From NCBI GenBank assembly GCA_022648685.1, contig JALCMW010000013.1:1-43360 (forward strand): DNA of 43,360 nt. Direction: 5' to 3'. Shown piece after piece: positions 1 to 7,498 of this stretch. A program made the position numbers and the translations under genes. The notes beneath the pieces are model-generated. The model was not told the DNA's origin and searched no databases. It worked only from the letters and a program-made list of their open reading frames with translations. Position 1 is the first letter of the stretch; every line of letters begins with the position of its first letter. Source of the stretch: Bacteroidales bacterium. GTDB taxonomy: Bacteria; Bacteroidota; Bacteroidia; Bacteroidales; UBA932.

Positions 1-2
1 AA

Positions 3-242
3 AATGCAATCAGACCTTTGGCCGTCGGCAGAAAGAACTATCTCTTCTGCGGCAATGCCGAATCTGCCATCCGTGCAGGGATCGTCTATTCTCTTATCGC
101 CAGCTGTAAATCGGCCGGAATTGAACCACGCATTTGGCTTGAAGACATATTGAATAAGATACCCATCTATGAAACTTCAGGCGGTGACCTGTCGAAGTTA
201 CTTCCCAGAAACTGGAAGCAAAGCCAACAAACTTTGCCATAG
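3..242 (+). CDS. IS66 transposase, C-terminal part (partial)
   Basis: The protein is open to the window edge and reads NAIRPLAVGRKNYLF, then a stretch with AGIVYSLIASCK and WLEDILNKIP, ending near DLSKLLPRNW. This is the conserved C-terminal block of IS66-family TnpC transposases, which cut and join DNA during transposition. The visible 79 codons are intact and stop at a normal place for the family. The apparent TTG start at base 18 is only an internal codon. The rest of the gene lies to the left of the window. Confidence 0.88.
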   Translation, partial: NAIRPLAVGRKNYLFCGNAESAIRAGIVYSLIASCKSAGIEPRIWLEDILNKIPIYETSGGDLSKLLPRNWKQSQQTLP

Positions 243-290
243 TACAACAAACTTTGCCAAACTTTGCAAAGTCCGACAAACTTCACAAAC

Positions 291-314
291 AAGTGCACTT
301 TATCGGATGCTTAC
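291..314 (-). repeat. IS66 terminal inverted repeat (right)
   Basis: Read on the minus strand from 314 the sequence begins GTAAGCATCCGATAAAGTGC, with the GTAAG start usual for IS66-family termini. It lies about 50 bases after the transposase stop. The mate is outside the window. The eight bases after it (315-322) would be one copy of the expected target duplication. Confidence 0.65.
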
Positions 315-414
315 GAATAAATTTAGAGAAGAACTAAATAGCATTTATGTTGATGCAAATAAACAACAAGGTAAAAAAGAAAAAGTTAAGGCGAATATTA
401 TAGATGGCTTTTAA
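315..414 (+). pseudogene. 3' tail of an unidentified gene cut by IS66
   Basis: Immediately after the IS66 end there is a coding-like stretch of about 32 codons (ending VKANIIDGF and a TAA stop) with no start of its own. It is rich in Lys, Glu and Asn, like neighbouring island genes. The simplest reading is the C-terminus of a gene interrupted by the IS66 insertion. The family is not recognised. It could also be chance open sequence. Confidence 0.35.
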
Positions 415-430
415 TTTCATTGATGTGTAA

Positions 431-498
431 ATCAAACTGTGTCTGGCTTCGGTAAGAATAGACAAAGTAAATTGTGTTTTAAGCTTTTTCGGTTCCGA
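431..498 (+). pseudogene. Remnant of a hipB-like regulator gene
   Basis: Bases 461-498 match bases of the intact hipB around 12944-12981 at 34 of 38 positions. Translation gives VRIDKVNCVLSFFGSD against LRMDKVNCVLGLFGSE in HipB, the last helix region of the XRE domain. No start or N-terminal helix-turn-helix remains, and the match stops abruptly at the truncated end of istB. It is therefore a fragment of a second hipB-type gene left at the break point of the IS21 element. Confidence 0.6.
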
Positions 499-759
499 CA
501 GTTGTGTCTTCGTCAGGTTGTGAGCCTCTGAGCACTCGACATCTTCAAGATTGGAGTTGTATCTTATCCTGCTTGTCTTGAGATACATCTGTGTCTTCTG
601 ATTGTCTCGGTATCTGCGCTCCGCCTCTGCAAGTTTGGCGACAGCCAGATCCATGTCCGGTCTTTCGGATACAGGGGACATGCTGATAGCCTTATAAGCC
701 TCGGACATACCCTTTAACTTCAGTTTGTACAGGAGATCGATTGTTTCTTGGGTATTCAT
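496..759 (-). pseudogene. istB: istB-like ATPase helper, truncated
   Basis: IstB is the AAA+ helper of IS21 transposition. The N-terminal helical domain is preserved (MNTQETIDLLYKLKLKGMSE ... RRYRDNQKTQMYLKTSRIRY ... NLTKTQLS), about 87 residues. The ATPase core with Walker A and B motifs is absent, because the sequence switches to a hipB remnant near base 496. The frame stays open to base 334, but that part is not IstB. The start lies 3 bases after the istA stop, the usual coupled arrangement. Confidence 0.85.
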
Positions 760-762
760 GGC

Positions 763-2330
763 TTATTGGTTTATTTGCGAGTAGGAAGCGGCGCCTCTCA
801 CTGCTGTATTGCAAGGAGTGGTCGATATTATTTCATTGGCGCCTGCAAGCGCGGCTTTGTCCATGTTCTTTTCGACCATGCTTTTAAGAAGCTGGAACGA
901 GAAGGCTTCAGTTTGTTCGTGTATCAGAAGACAGGCCTGTTCAACTCGTGCAGCACCATACTTGTCTGCAAAGCGGAAGAATGACTGGCAGTTGCGGTAG
1001 GCATACTGAGGAAGTATCGCACTGCTCACCAGGTGGCCTACAGCCCACTTGGCTTCCGAGCCTATCATCAGGGCGCGCTTGAGATAGTCATCGGCGCTCA
1101 ACTCTCGGCTTTTCTTGTAGGCCTGATGATTTGGCGGCATATGCCCGTCTTCTGTAGTGCGCCCAAAGCGGATAAATGAACGTTTATGAATGGCGATTCG
1201 CTCAAGTCCGCTATAGATCTCAACGGTGTCCATGTCCCATAGTACGGTGACGGACTTTGACACATACTGATAGGGGGCGCTGTATTTATGCTGTTCCTTA
1301 CTGACTACTACATGATAGTCGGATGGCAGCATGACCTCTTTTCTGTATCTGAAGGAATATGGCCTATCCGGCAACTCATGCATGAGAGGATATTCGTCTC
1401 TGAAGAACAGCTCGTCACGGCTCACACTCTTGACCTGCATAGGACGGCTGTTGTACTCGTCCATCAAGCTGAAGACATCGGAGTTCAACTCATCGAGCGA
1501 GTAGAACACCTTATTACGTATTCGTGCATACACGTACCTGTATACCTGTTCAACGAGGCTTTCAACTGGGGCTTTATCCTTTGGCTTCCGCACTCTGGTG
1601 ACGTCGGGGATGATGTCATAGTGATTTGCCCACTCGTCGGTGGTTTCGGTGAAGGCTCTTTCATACATGCCGCCATGCTTGACCCACTGTGCCATGTTAT
1701 CGCTCTTGGCTGTTTTCGGGACTCTTCCAAAGTACTACAGGCTTCGTGCAAGACAGTGGAACAGGTTCTCCGGCGTTGAGTCCAGTGCTCCTATCGCAAA
1801 AGCCCTGTTGCTGTAAGGCATCACACAGCACAATACGACAACTTCGATCCAGACGCCGTTCTTGTCGTCTCGGAAGTGGAGTTTGTCGCCGGCATAGTCT
1901 ATCTGCATCTCCTCGCCCGGAAGATATGTGTTATGATAGGCATACTCCTTGCTTTTTCTGTACTCTTTGAGGTACTTTTTAAATTGTGTCTACTGATAGC
2001 CATCCGGATACTCCTTGTGGTATTCCTCCCATAGTAGCAACACGCTCACGGATGGCTTCTTCCATTCCGCAAGTGTTGGTCCAGCTCTGATTTCCTTTCA
2101 TCGGGTTGCGGCTCCGGTGCCTTGGGTTGCAGCAAGGCGTTAAGTCGGACATCGTCCAGCTTCCTCAGGTCAGGAAGTGGGATACCCACTGAACCGGCTC
2201 TCTGTTTGTAATTGTGTACAGTTCGCTTGCTCATATGCCGGTCACGACAGATCTCGTTCATCGACTTGCCGGCATCTAGCAACTGTAACATTCGTTTGAG
2301 TTTGAGCATTGTAATTTTGTCATTTGCCAT
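763..2330 (-). pseudogene. istA: istA transposase, broken
   Basis: The N-terminal part (MANDKITMLKLKRMLQLLDA..., helix-turn-helix) is readable from 2330, and the DDE integrase core from about 1990 to 763 (QIDFAGD-like block near 1900, then MAQWVKHGGMYERAFTETTD). Three lesions are visible: one base is missing near 2069, where restoring a C gives QHLPEWKKPSVSVLLLWEEY, and there are in-frame TAG stops at 1990-1992 and 1735-1737. The 310-residue open frame from 1695 is only the C-terminal part. The protein cannot be made intact. Confidence 0.88.
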
Positions 2331-2394
2331 AATATCATCTCCTATATGAAGGCAATATTACGAAGTTTATAATGATATGATTACAGGTCTCAAT

Positions 2395-2516
2395 GCTGGT
2401 ACCCATTCGGGCGCTACACCGGTATCCATTGATGCGCTAGAGGTGGTATCCTTTCGACCGCTACGCGCGGTACCTATTTGTGCGCTATGAACGGTATCCT
2501 TTTAGCGATATATTCA
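2395..2516. repeat. IS21 terminus with five 24-bp repeats
   Basis: Five tandem imperfect 24-bp units share the core GGTAYCC...GCGCTA. They start at 2395, 2419, 2443, 2467 and 2491, and the last runs to ...ATATATTCA at 2516. Multiple transposase-binding repeats at the ends are typical of IS21 elements. The element limit at 2516 is set by the point where this copy and the relic at 11691 stop matching. Read outward-in it begins TGAATATATCGC. Confidence 0.75.
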
Positions 2517-2673
2517 TATTTATCAAAAAACTAGTAAATGATAATAGTCTTAGGGGTTCTTTTATTAAATTAATTACATCTTAAGTGTTATTTATAAGTT
2601 TTTTTATCACTTTATGATAATAAATAGTTACCTTTACGGGGTATCTGTTAACTAAAACTATATTTAATTAAAT

Positions 2674-3468
2674 ATGAATAGAAAATTACAATTATTTCTT
2701 ACGATTTGTGTAAGTCTCTTGGTTACAACTTTGGTGTTATCTTGTACTAAAGATGATGGTTCAAAAAGTATTAAGTTGAATACTCCTACTGTTTCGTTAT
2801 TAGCGGGAAGTAAATCGCAAATAGTAATTTCTCCTAATGTGGATGGGTGTACATTTGAATCTAGGAATCCTACGATAGCATCCGTATCTTCTACGGGGGA
2901 AATTAGTGGGAATATGGTGGGTGAAACATCAATTAGTATAACGAATTCTCAAAAAAAATTTAATGCGGCTTGTAATGTCACGGTATCTCCTCAGTATCAT
3001 ATGTATAGGGAACCTTGCCTGAATTTTACAGCATCAATAGCGGACGTAAAATCTTATGAAGAGAGAAAATTAATAACAGAGTCTACAACATCACTTGGAT
3101 ATCAAGGAGAAAACTCCAATATCGCTATCGTTTTATATGCTTTTGATAATAAAATATTAAAGTCTGCATCAGTGTTAATTCCGTGTACCTCAAGTAATAC
3201 GACTTTGCTTGCTAATTTTATTAAAGAGAGATACTTGATAACCGCCGATGACAATACTGTTTACTTTTTGAATGACGATAGAACAGTCGGTGGGGGAATA
3301 TCTGTCTACACATATGAGAATGTGAGTTATTATCTTGTTTTGTATTTTGCATATTCTTCAGACTCGGAATCAAAAGCATATAATAAGTTTCCTGTAGATA
3401 TCTCAGTCCAGTATAATGAATATGTAAAAAATCAATTATTGGAAATTAATAAAATGAGATATAATTAA
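2674..3468 (+). CDS. Lipoprotein with a BIG2-like domain
   Basis: The 264-residue protein starts with a lipoprotein signal (MNRKLQLF..., lipobox VLSC at about residue 24) followed by an acidic TKDDGS stretch of the kind linked to surface export in Bacteroidetes. Residues about 35-105 read as a bacterial Ig-like BIG2 domain (PTVSLLAGSKSQIVISP ... IASVSSTGEISGNMVGETSI). The C-terminal 150 residues match no family I recognise. It lies just inside the IS21 terminus, is AT-rich like its neighbours, and precedes an outer-membrane barrel gene by 62 bases. A surface role is likely; the function is unknown. Confidence 0.72.
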   Translation: MNRKLQLFLTICVSLLVTTLVLSCTKDDGSKSIKLNTPTVSLLAGSKSQIVISPNVDGCTFESRNPTIASVSSTGEISGNMVGETSISITNSQKKFNAACNVTVSPQYHMYREPCLNFTASIADVKSYEERKLITESTTSLGYQGENSNIAIVLYAFDNKILKSASVLIPCTSSNTTLLANFIKERYLITADDNTVYFLNDDRTVGGGISVYTYENVSYYLVLYFAYSSDSESKAYNKFPVDISVQYNEYVKNQLLEINKMRYN

Positions 3469-3530
3469 TTAAGAAAAGGTATTTTACGCCTGTATTAATT
3501 TGTGAAAAATAATTTTAATATTTATAATTT

Positions 3531-4133
3531 ATGAGAATGAAAAACATAATCGTTTTGTCGGCCTTTGTTTGTTTATGTACATCTGTTTTTGCACAGACAA
3601 AAGGCTATGAGAAATCTGTTGAAATTAATGGTGAAGTCGGCCTTGATAATATCAATTATACATTTGGTGTCAGTATGATAAACGGTTACAGATTTAATAA
3701 TTATTTTTTTATTGGTGGGGGAGTTGGATATGAGTATCTTGATGGTCTTTATTTATCAAGTTACGAACATAGAAGTATCTTACTTGGATCGATTCATGAT
3801 GATGATTATGATATCAGAAATCTCGTTCAGGTGTTTGCTAGGACAAAAGCAAATTTTACAAATACTAGGATATCACCTTTTGCGTCTTTTGATATTGGAA
3901 CGACGATTGGCCTGAGTTCAAATGATATAAAAATGGCTAACGGACTCTTTTTCGAACCGGCAATAGGTTGTGATTTCAATATCAATAATAATCAGACCTT
4001 TTATATTATGGTTGGCTATAATGGTCAGCATTACGAGTATGATTATTTCAATCTAACTCTTGGAAACAGTAGTGAGGAAATGATCAAGGAAACGGCAGGG
4101 AAGTTATGTCTTCATCTTGGCTTAAAATTTTAA
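3531..4133 (+). CDS. Small outer-membrane beta-barrel protein
   Basis: The 200-residue protein has a signal peptide (MRMKNIIVLSAFVCLCTSVFA, cleavage before QTKGYE). It then shows alternating hydrophobic and aromatic strands with glycine-rich turns (YRFNNYFFIGGGVGYEYLDG, ISPFASFDIGTTIG, LFFEPAIGCDFNI) and ends in a strand finishing LGLKF, as in porin-like OmpA/OmpW-type eight-stranded barrels. It probably sits in the outer membrane. The ligand or partner is unknown. It follows the BIG2 lipoprotein in the same direction and may be co-transcribed. Confidence 0.7.
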   Translation: MRMKNIIVLSAFVCLCTSVFAQTKGYEKSVEINGEVGLDNINYTFGVSMINGYRFNNYFFIGGGVGYEYLDGLYLSSYEHRSILLGSIHDDDYDIRNLVQVFARTKANFTNTRISPFASFDIGTTIGLSSNDIKMANGLFFEPAIGCDFNINNNQTFYIMVGYNGQHYEYDYFNLTLGNSSEEMIKETAGKLCLHLGLKF

Positions 4134-4228
4134 TTGTAAGTTCTTAAAATATGTCTTGTTATAGAGGCTCGTTTTTTGGCCGAAACGAATGTATGCATAT
4201 TTTAAATATACATTAAAACCTAATATAA

Positions 4229-4684
4229 ATGAATTATACATCAGCACAAGTCAATAATATGACTTACGAACAATGGATGGAAGCCATTGCTAAAGAACTT
4301 AATGATGCTGGGTTTAAAGCCAGAGGCTATAATCAAGAATTGCAAAAATGGCAGGACAATTATGTCCCGTATGTAGTGGGTGATCCTAAGGATTTCTTTT
4401 TGGGCGGCTTGCGCGATGTTGAAGCCCTAGACTATTTGAAAAGTGTAGGCCTAATTAATAACGGTAGATGCCCAATGTGCGGGAATCCTATAAAAGGTCA
4501 TCCTGGAAGTTTTACTAGTGGTTATAATCCGGCATTCAATTTTCAAATTTGTCAAAACTGCGCTAACGAAGGTAAAAGCGTTTCCGTTAATCCCGCAAAT
4601 AGTTCGGGATGCTTGGTCGCGTTATTGCTTATCCCATGGAATTTAATCAAAATAATATTTACATCAGTGATAAATTCTATGTAG
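4229..4684 (+). CDS. Zinc-ribbon protein with a C-terminal membrane anchor
   Basis: The 151-residue protein has an N-terminal part of about 75 residues without a known family (YTSAQVNNMTYEQWMEAIAK). A four-cysteine ribbon (CPMCGNPIKG ... FQICQNCANEG, about residues 85-120) probably binds zinc. One hydrophobic segment lies near the end (LVALLLIPWNLIKIIFTSVI). The layout resembles a tail-anchored membrane protein with a cytosolic zinc ribbon. No partner is evident; it stands alone between the barrel gene and the convergent UDG-like/WYL unit. Confidence 0.6.
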   Translation: MNYTSAQVNNMTYEQWMEAIAKELNDAGFKARGYNQELQKWQDNYVPYVVGDPKDFFLGGLRDVEALDYLKSVGLINNGRCPMCGNPIKGHPGSFTSGYNPAFNFQICQNCANEGKSVSVNPANSSGCLVALLLIPWNLIKIIFTSVINSM

Positions 4685-4747
4685 TTTCTTGAAGTATAAA
4701 ATCGTTATATATACCCAACTATATTTCGTGAGCCTCAGGTGAATTAT

Positions 4748-4784
4748 GTCTTTCGTCAGAGGCTTACGTTTATCTGACGCTTCC
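4748..4784 (-). repeat. Dispersed 37-base coding-like remnant, copy A
   Basis: This stretch matches 7160-7196 at 31 of 37 positions. On the minus strand the two read EASDKRKPLTKD and EAADERKTLMKD, with differences placed as in related coding sequences. Copy A also contains a 6-bp hairpin (GTCAGA...TCTGAC, 4755-4778). The flanking 4685-4922 has no convincing gene; the weak minus-strand frame 4664-4894 that contains this stretch has no recognisable domain. Confidence 0.4.
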
Positions 4785-4922
4785 ACTAAAAAGTCCCCTG
4801 GACGATGTCTGCAATGCCTGTGTCGTCTTCGTATGAAGACAAATAATGGACATATAGCGTAGCAGATGCAATTGCTCAGGGGTACTTCGGACAAGTATAG
4901 GTGTTTGCCTAATTAAACAGTA

Positions 4923-5750
4923 TTACCGTAGAGATTCAATGAATTTCGGGTGACCTTTTAGAAAGTTGTAATAGGTTTTTACGATATCTTCATAGTAGAA
5001 TTTCTCGCTTTTGGAATAATAGCTGGGATGAAATACATCTATAGCGATAGCATTCTTTGCAGAGTCGTAATAAATATCATCAGCTCCTTTATCCCCTTCA
5101 TCCCATTTGAAATCATATCCATGATTATTCAGGAAGTCTAGTATAACATTTTCATCATTTTGATGACCGCAACAGATAAGTATGTCCGCTTCCAGATTGA
5201 GGATTTGTTTTTCCAAATATGATGAATGATTTTCCATGTCATTCGTGAGAATATCGTTTGAGCAATTCGACCCTCCCGCTTCTTTTTTGCAATTGATTCT
5301 GGCGAAAGGATATGAGTCGGAAAGTTTCAATGCTTCTTCCTGGTCAATGTCTTCAAATTCCACAAATTTATCGGGTGTTGTGTTTACCAGTCCATATAAA
5401 GTGTTGACAAGATTTTGGTGAAAACGGTATTTGCCCCATATTTTGTTGTCTTCTTTTTTGCTATCTGGCTGTCGGAAAGAAGTCGCCCGATCGTCCCAGG
5501 CAGATCCATTCTTGGCGTTTTGGTCTTTGGTCAGGTACAGGATACGCGGTTTCGCATTTTCCCACAATTCGTTTTCATTATTTCCAATTTTGTGTTTCCA
5601 CTGTAATTGGCCTTCGATTTCCTCAGTATAGAGTTCACCTCTGAACATTATGCCATCATTCGAAAAATGACAGTCTTCTCCACCATTGTCAGTGAAGTCT
5701 TTTTGCCAGGCATTCAGAATGTCCTGGTTGATTTTCATGTAGTCTTTCAT
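4923..5750 (-). CDS. Putative uracil-DNA-glycosylase-fold protein
   Basis: The 275-residue soluble protein has no close family I can name, but it carries a motif order seen in the uracil-DNA glycosylase superfamily: ILYLTKDQN at 70-78 in the place of motif 1, ARINCKKEAGGSNCS at 150-164 where family members have a conserved Asn/Lys-Cys strand, a buried strand ADILICCGHQ at 188-197, and DVFHPSYYS at 238-246 matching the HPS substrate loop. It begins 6 bases after the WYL regulator stop, so the two form one operon. Whether it cuts a modified base or only binds is not shown by the sequence. Confidence 0.5.
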   Translation of the reverse strand: MKDYMKINQDILNAWQKDFTDNGGEDCHFSNDGIMFRGELYTEEIEGQLQWKHKIGNNENELWENAKPRILYLTKDQNAKNGSAWDDRATSFRQPDSKKEDNKIWGKYRFHQNLVNTLYGLVNTTPDKFVEFEDIDQEEALKLSDSYPFARINCKKEAGGSNCSNDILTNDMENHSSYLEKQILNLEADILICCGHQNDENVILDFLNNHGYDFKWDEGDKGADDIYYDSAKNAIAIDVFHPSYYSKSEKFYYEDIVKTYYNFLKGHPKFIESLR

Positions 5751-5756
5751 TTTTTA

Positions 5757-6665
5757 TTATTTATAATAGTTCAAAATGTTTTCTGCAGTATTTTTCATTT
5801 CTTGTTTTATCCATTCCGGCTCAATAATTTCTATCTTATCCATTTGGCTGAAAAGTGCCTGGAAGAAATCATACGTTGGTCGTACGTGATATTCGTAAGT
5901 GGCGGATTCATTATCACTTGTTATCTTTCGCTGGGAGGAATGAATGGGAAGCGTTTCCAAATATTGACAGGCATTTCCATATGCTTTTACCACAACTCGT
6001 TCTGTCTTGATATTGCTATTATTGATAATTCCATAACAGTCTTCAAAGTATTTATCCACATCAAAGTCCTCTGGCATAGTGAATCGCTTGTCCGTAACAT
6101 ACATAGCGGATATTCTATCCAATCCGAAATTTCTTATATCATCATAATACGGACTGCGGGCAATTACATACCAACGTCGGTTTACCACTTTTACAAAATA
6201 AGGTTCGATCTCGAATGTTGTAGGAGAGTTCTTGCTGAATCCCTGATGTGTTATTGAGAGAACGGCATTCTTTCGTATGGCTTCTATAATTGTTGTTAGG
6301 AAAGTGTGCCCGGAAGGAATATTATCAAATTGGATGCGGTTTTTTAATTTCTCATCTGCATGTAATTGGTTGAGTGTTGCATAAGAATCAATCAACCAAC
6401 TTCTTAATTCATCCTTTTCCAATTGTTCCGGATTATCGATATAGTATTTATATCCATCTTTTATGTCACATTCAATATAAATATCAAAGATGTCTTTGAT
6501 GGCTTTACGATGATTGTGAAATGTTCGTCTGGGTATATTATCTCCTGCGCCGTAGCTCAATCCGCTTTCAATCCATAGCTGATTTATTTCTTCATAAGTA
6601 AGCCGTTTCTTGCGTCTGATTGTGTCAATCAGCCATACATATCTTCCGAATATATTTGCTGCCAT
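5757..6665 (-). CDS. WYL-domain transcriptional regulator
   Basis: The 302-residue protein has an N-terminal winged helix-turn-helix (FGRYVWLIDTIRRKKRLTYE ... RRTFHNHRKAI), a WYL domain in the middle (IEPYFVKVVNRRWYVIARSP, then FGLDRISAM) and a C-terminal WCX-like part (IIEPEWIKQEM). The start at 6665 (MAANIFGRY) is preferred because family members begin there; the frame extends upstream to 6722. WYL proteins sense ligands, often nucleic acid, and commonly control phage-defence or DNA-repair genes. Here the only downstream gene is the UDG-fold protein. A palindrome at 6732-6747 may be its own operator. Confidence 0.85.
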   Translation of the reverse strand: MAANIFGRYVWLIDTIRRKKRLTYEEINQLWIESGLSYGAGDNIPRRTFHNHRKAIKDIFDIYIECDIKDGYKYYIDNPEQLEKDELRSWLIDSYATLNQLHADEKLKNRIQFDNIPSGHTFLTTIIEAIRKNAVLSITHQGFSKNSPTTFEIEPYFVKVVNRRWYVIARSPYYDDIRNFGLDRISAMYVTDKRFTMPEDFDVDKYFEDCYGIINNSNIKTERVVVKAYGNACQYLETLPIHSSQRKITSDNESATYEYHVRPTYDFFQALFSQMDKIEIIEPEWIKQEMKNTAENILNYYK

Positions 6666-6731
6666 ATCGATTTTGATCAATTGATTATAAATTCTTCGCT
6701 TCGTTGTGCAAGCTAAAGGCATACAACAGTC

Positions 6732-6747
6732 ATACTGCTTGCAGTAT
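6732..6747. promoter_or_regulatory. Palindrome upstream of the WYL regulator
   Basis: ATACTGC-TT-GCAGTAT is a perfect inverted repeat with 7-base arms and a 2-base centre. It lies between the Asp-box gene stop (6775) and the WYL start (6665, minus strand). No T-run follows on the minus strand, so a terminator is unlikely. It is a candidate binding site for the WYL protein. Confidence 0.4.
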
Positions 6748-6774
6748 TACCCGATAGCGTATGTAGCTCATTTT

Positions 6775-7011
6775 TTAACGATGGCGTATTATCCAATTTC
6801 TGCCATCATCTTTTGAATAAAACAAGCCTTTTGAAGTATTGGCGAGGATCTCTTTTCCGTTGTCCAGCAAGTCGCTAAATATGCCTGTATATGTATTACC
6901 ATAATAACGCTGTATCCAAGAGCGTCCATTATCTTTTGAATACTCTAACTTTGCGGCGTTGGCAGGGCAGATTCTAATCAGCTCTTTGCCACGATTGATC
7001 ATAGTTGACAT
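6775..7011 (-). CDS. Mini-protein with two Asp-box repeats
   Basis: The 78-residue protein has no signal peptide and contains two copies of the sialidase/BNR Asp-box pattern, YSKDNGRSW (about 23-31) and YSKDDGRNW (about 66-74), with a connecting GKEILANTSKGLF strand. Normal BNR proteins carry many such repeats in a beta-propeller; one and a half blades cannot make a propeller alone, so oligomerisation or an adaptor role is possible. A TATCTTTG -7 element is present on the minus strand at 7080-7087. Function unknown. Confidence 0.6.
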   Translation of the reverse strand: MSTMINRGKELIRICPANAAKLEYSKDNGRSWIQRYYGNTYTGIFSDLLDNGKEILANTSKGLFYSKDDGRNWIIRHR

Positions 7012-7159
7012 AATTAAATTTTGTATGTTTAACCTCCGTCTATCGGTCTTCGGTACCTCCGGGAATTATCTTCTGCAAGCAAAGATAGTATATAGCTGTG
7101 CCAAATTGTTGCATAGCATATGTCTTTTTTCAAAAAAGTTTTAATTAATAAATTAAAAC

Positions 7160-7196
7160 GTCTTTCATCAGAGTTTTACGTTCATCTGCTGCTTCC
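7160..7196 (-). repeat. Dispersed 37-base coding-like remnant, copy B
   Basis: Mate of 4748-4784. On the minus strand it reads EAADERKTLMKDV and stops soon after (VLIY, stop). It appears to be the last codons of a decayed gene of unknown family. Confidence 0.4.
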
Positions 7197-7393
7197 TGAA
7201 TCAGAAAGAAAACTCTTATCAGTGATCTCCTTTCCAGTTGTGTCCTGCCATGAAAAAGGATTCGTCGGGTTTCTTTTACTTCACAAGCACCATGCAAGGT
7301 AGTCTTTTATTTTTTTATTAAGAAATGATTATCATATATCTTGTACTGTATTTATTATAGTATCTGTAGCATGTGTTTTTAATGATTTTTTTA

Positions 7394-7423
7394 TTGATAT
7401 GTGATAAGGTATTATTATCTTTG
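7394..7423 (+). promoter_or_regulatory. Bacteroidetes-type promoter of the 7499 lipoprotein
   Basis: A TATCTTTG -7 box (7416-7423) fits the Bacteroides consensus TAnnTTTG, with a TTG at 7394-7396 and 19 bases between them. The gene starts 75 bases downstream. Confidence 0.55.
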
Positions 7424-7498
7424 TGTTGCCATTGTTAACTGAAACTATCCGAATTAAAGATGGACAATCTTACAGAAATATAATAAAGAAAGCAGGAT

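Larger units (their letters stand above)
1..314 (+). mobile_element. IS66-family element, right end
   Basis: The segment holds the last codons of an IS66-type transposase, about 70 bases of AT-rich sequence with repeated ACTTTGC blocks, and a terminal repeat ending in ...GATGCTTAC. Read from the opposite strand the terminus starts GTAAGC, as IS66-family ends do. The left part lies outside the window, so the terminal repeat and the target duplication cannot be verified. The element appears to have landed in a gene whose tail follows at 315. Confidence 0.8.
496..2516 (-). mobile_element. Decayed IS21-family element
   Basis: Two genes in istA-istB order on the minus strand and a terminus built of 24-bp repeats (2395-2516) identify an IS21-family element. 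The terminal side is intact, but the other end is lost: istB stops after about 87 codons where the hipB remnant begins, so no second terminus exists. istA carries one frameshift and two stop codons. The element is dead. A smaller relic of the same element lies at 11431-11691 in the same orientation. Confidence 0.88.
7012..7498. other. 487-base gap between divergent genes
   Basis: The gap lies between the minus-strand Asp-box gene and the plus-strand lipoprotein. It holds a probable -7 element for the former (7080-7087), the second copy of the coding-like remnant (7160-7196), and a promoter for the latter (7394-7423). No intact gene is seen; short open frames here lack domains. Confidence 0.6.

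Noticed and set aside
1288..1779. 163-codon open frame opposite istA
   Set aside because: It lies on the strand opposite to recognisable IstA sequence and shows no domain; it is a shadow.
1690..2080. Programmed frameshift in istA
   Set aside because: There are also two in-frame stop codons away from the shift, which points to decay rather than programmed recoding.
4664..4894. 76-codon minus-strand frame after the zinc-ribbon gene
   Set aside because: No start context, domain or conserved composition; only the remnant at 4748-4784 is of interest.
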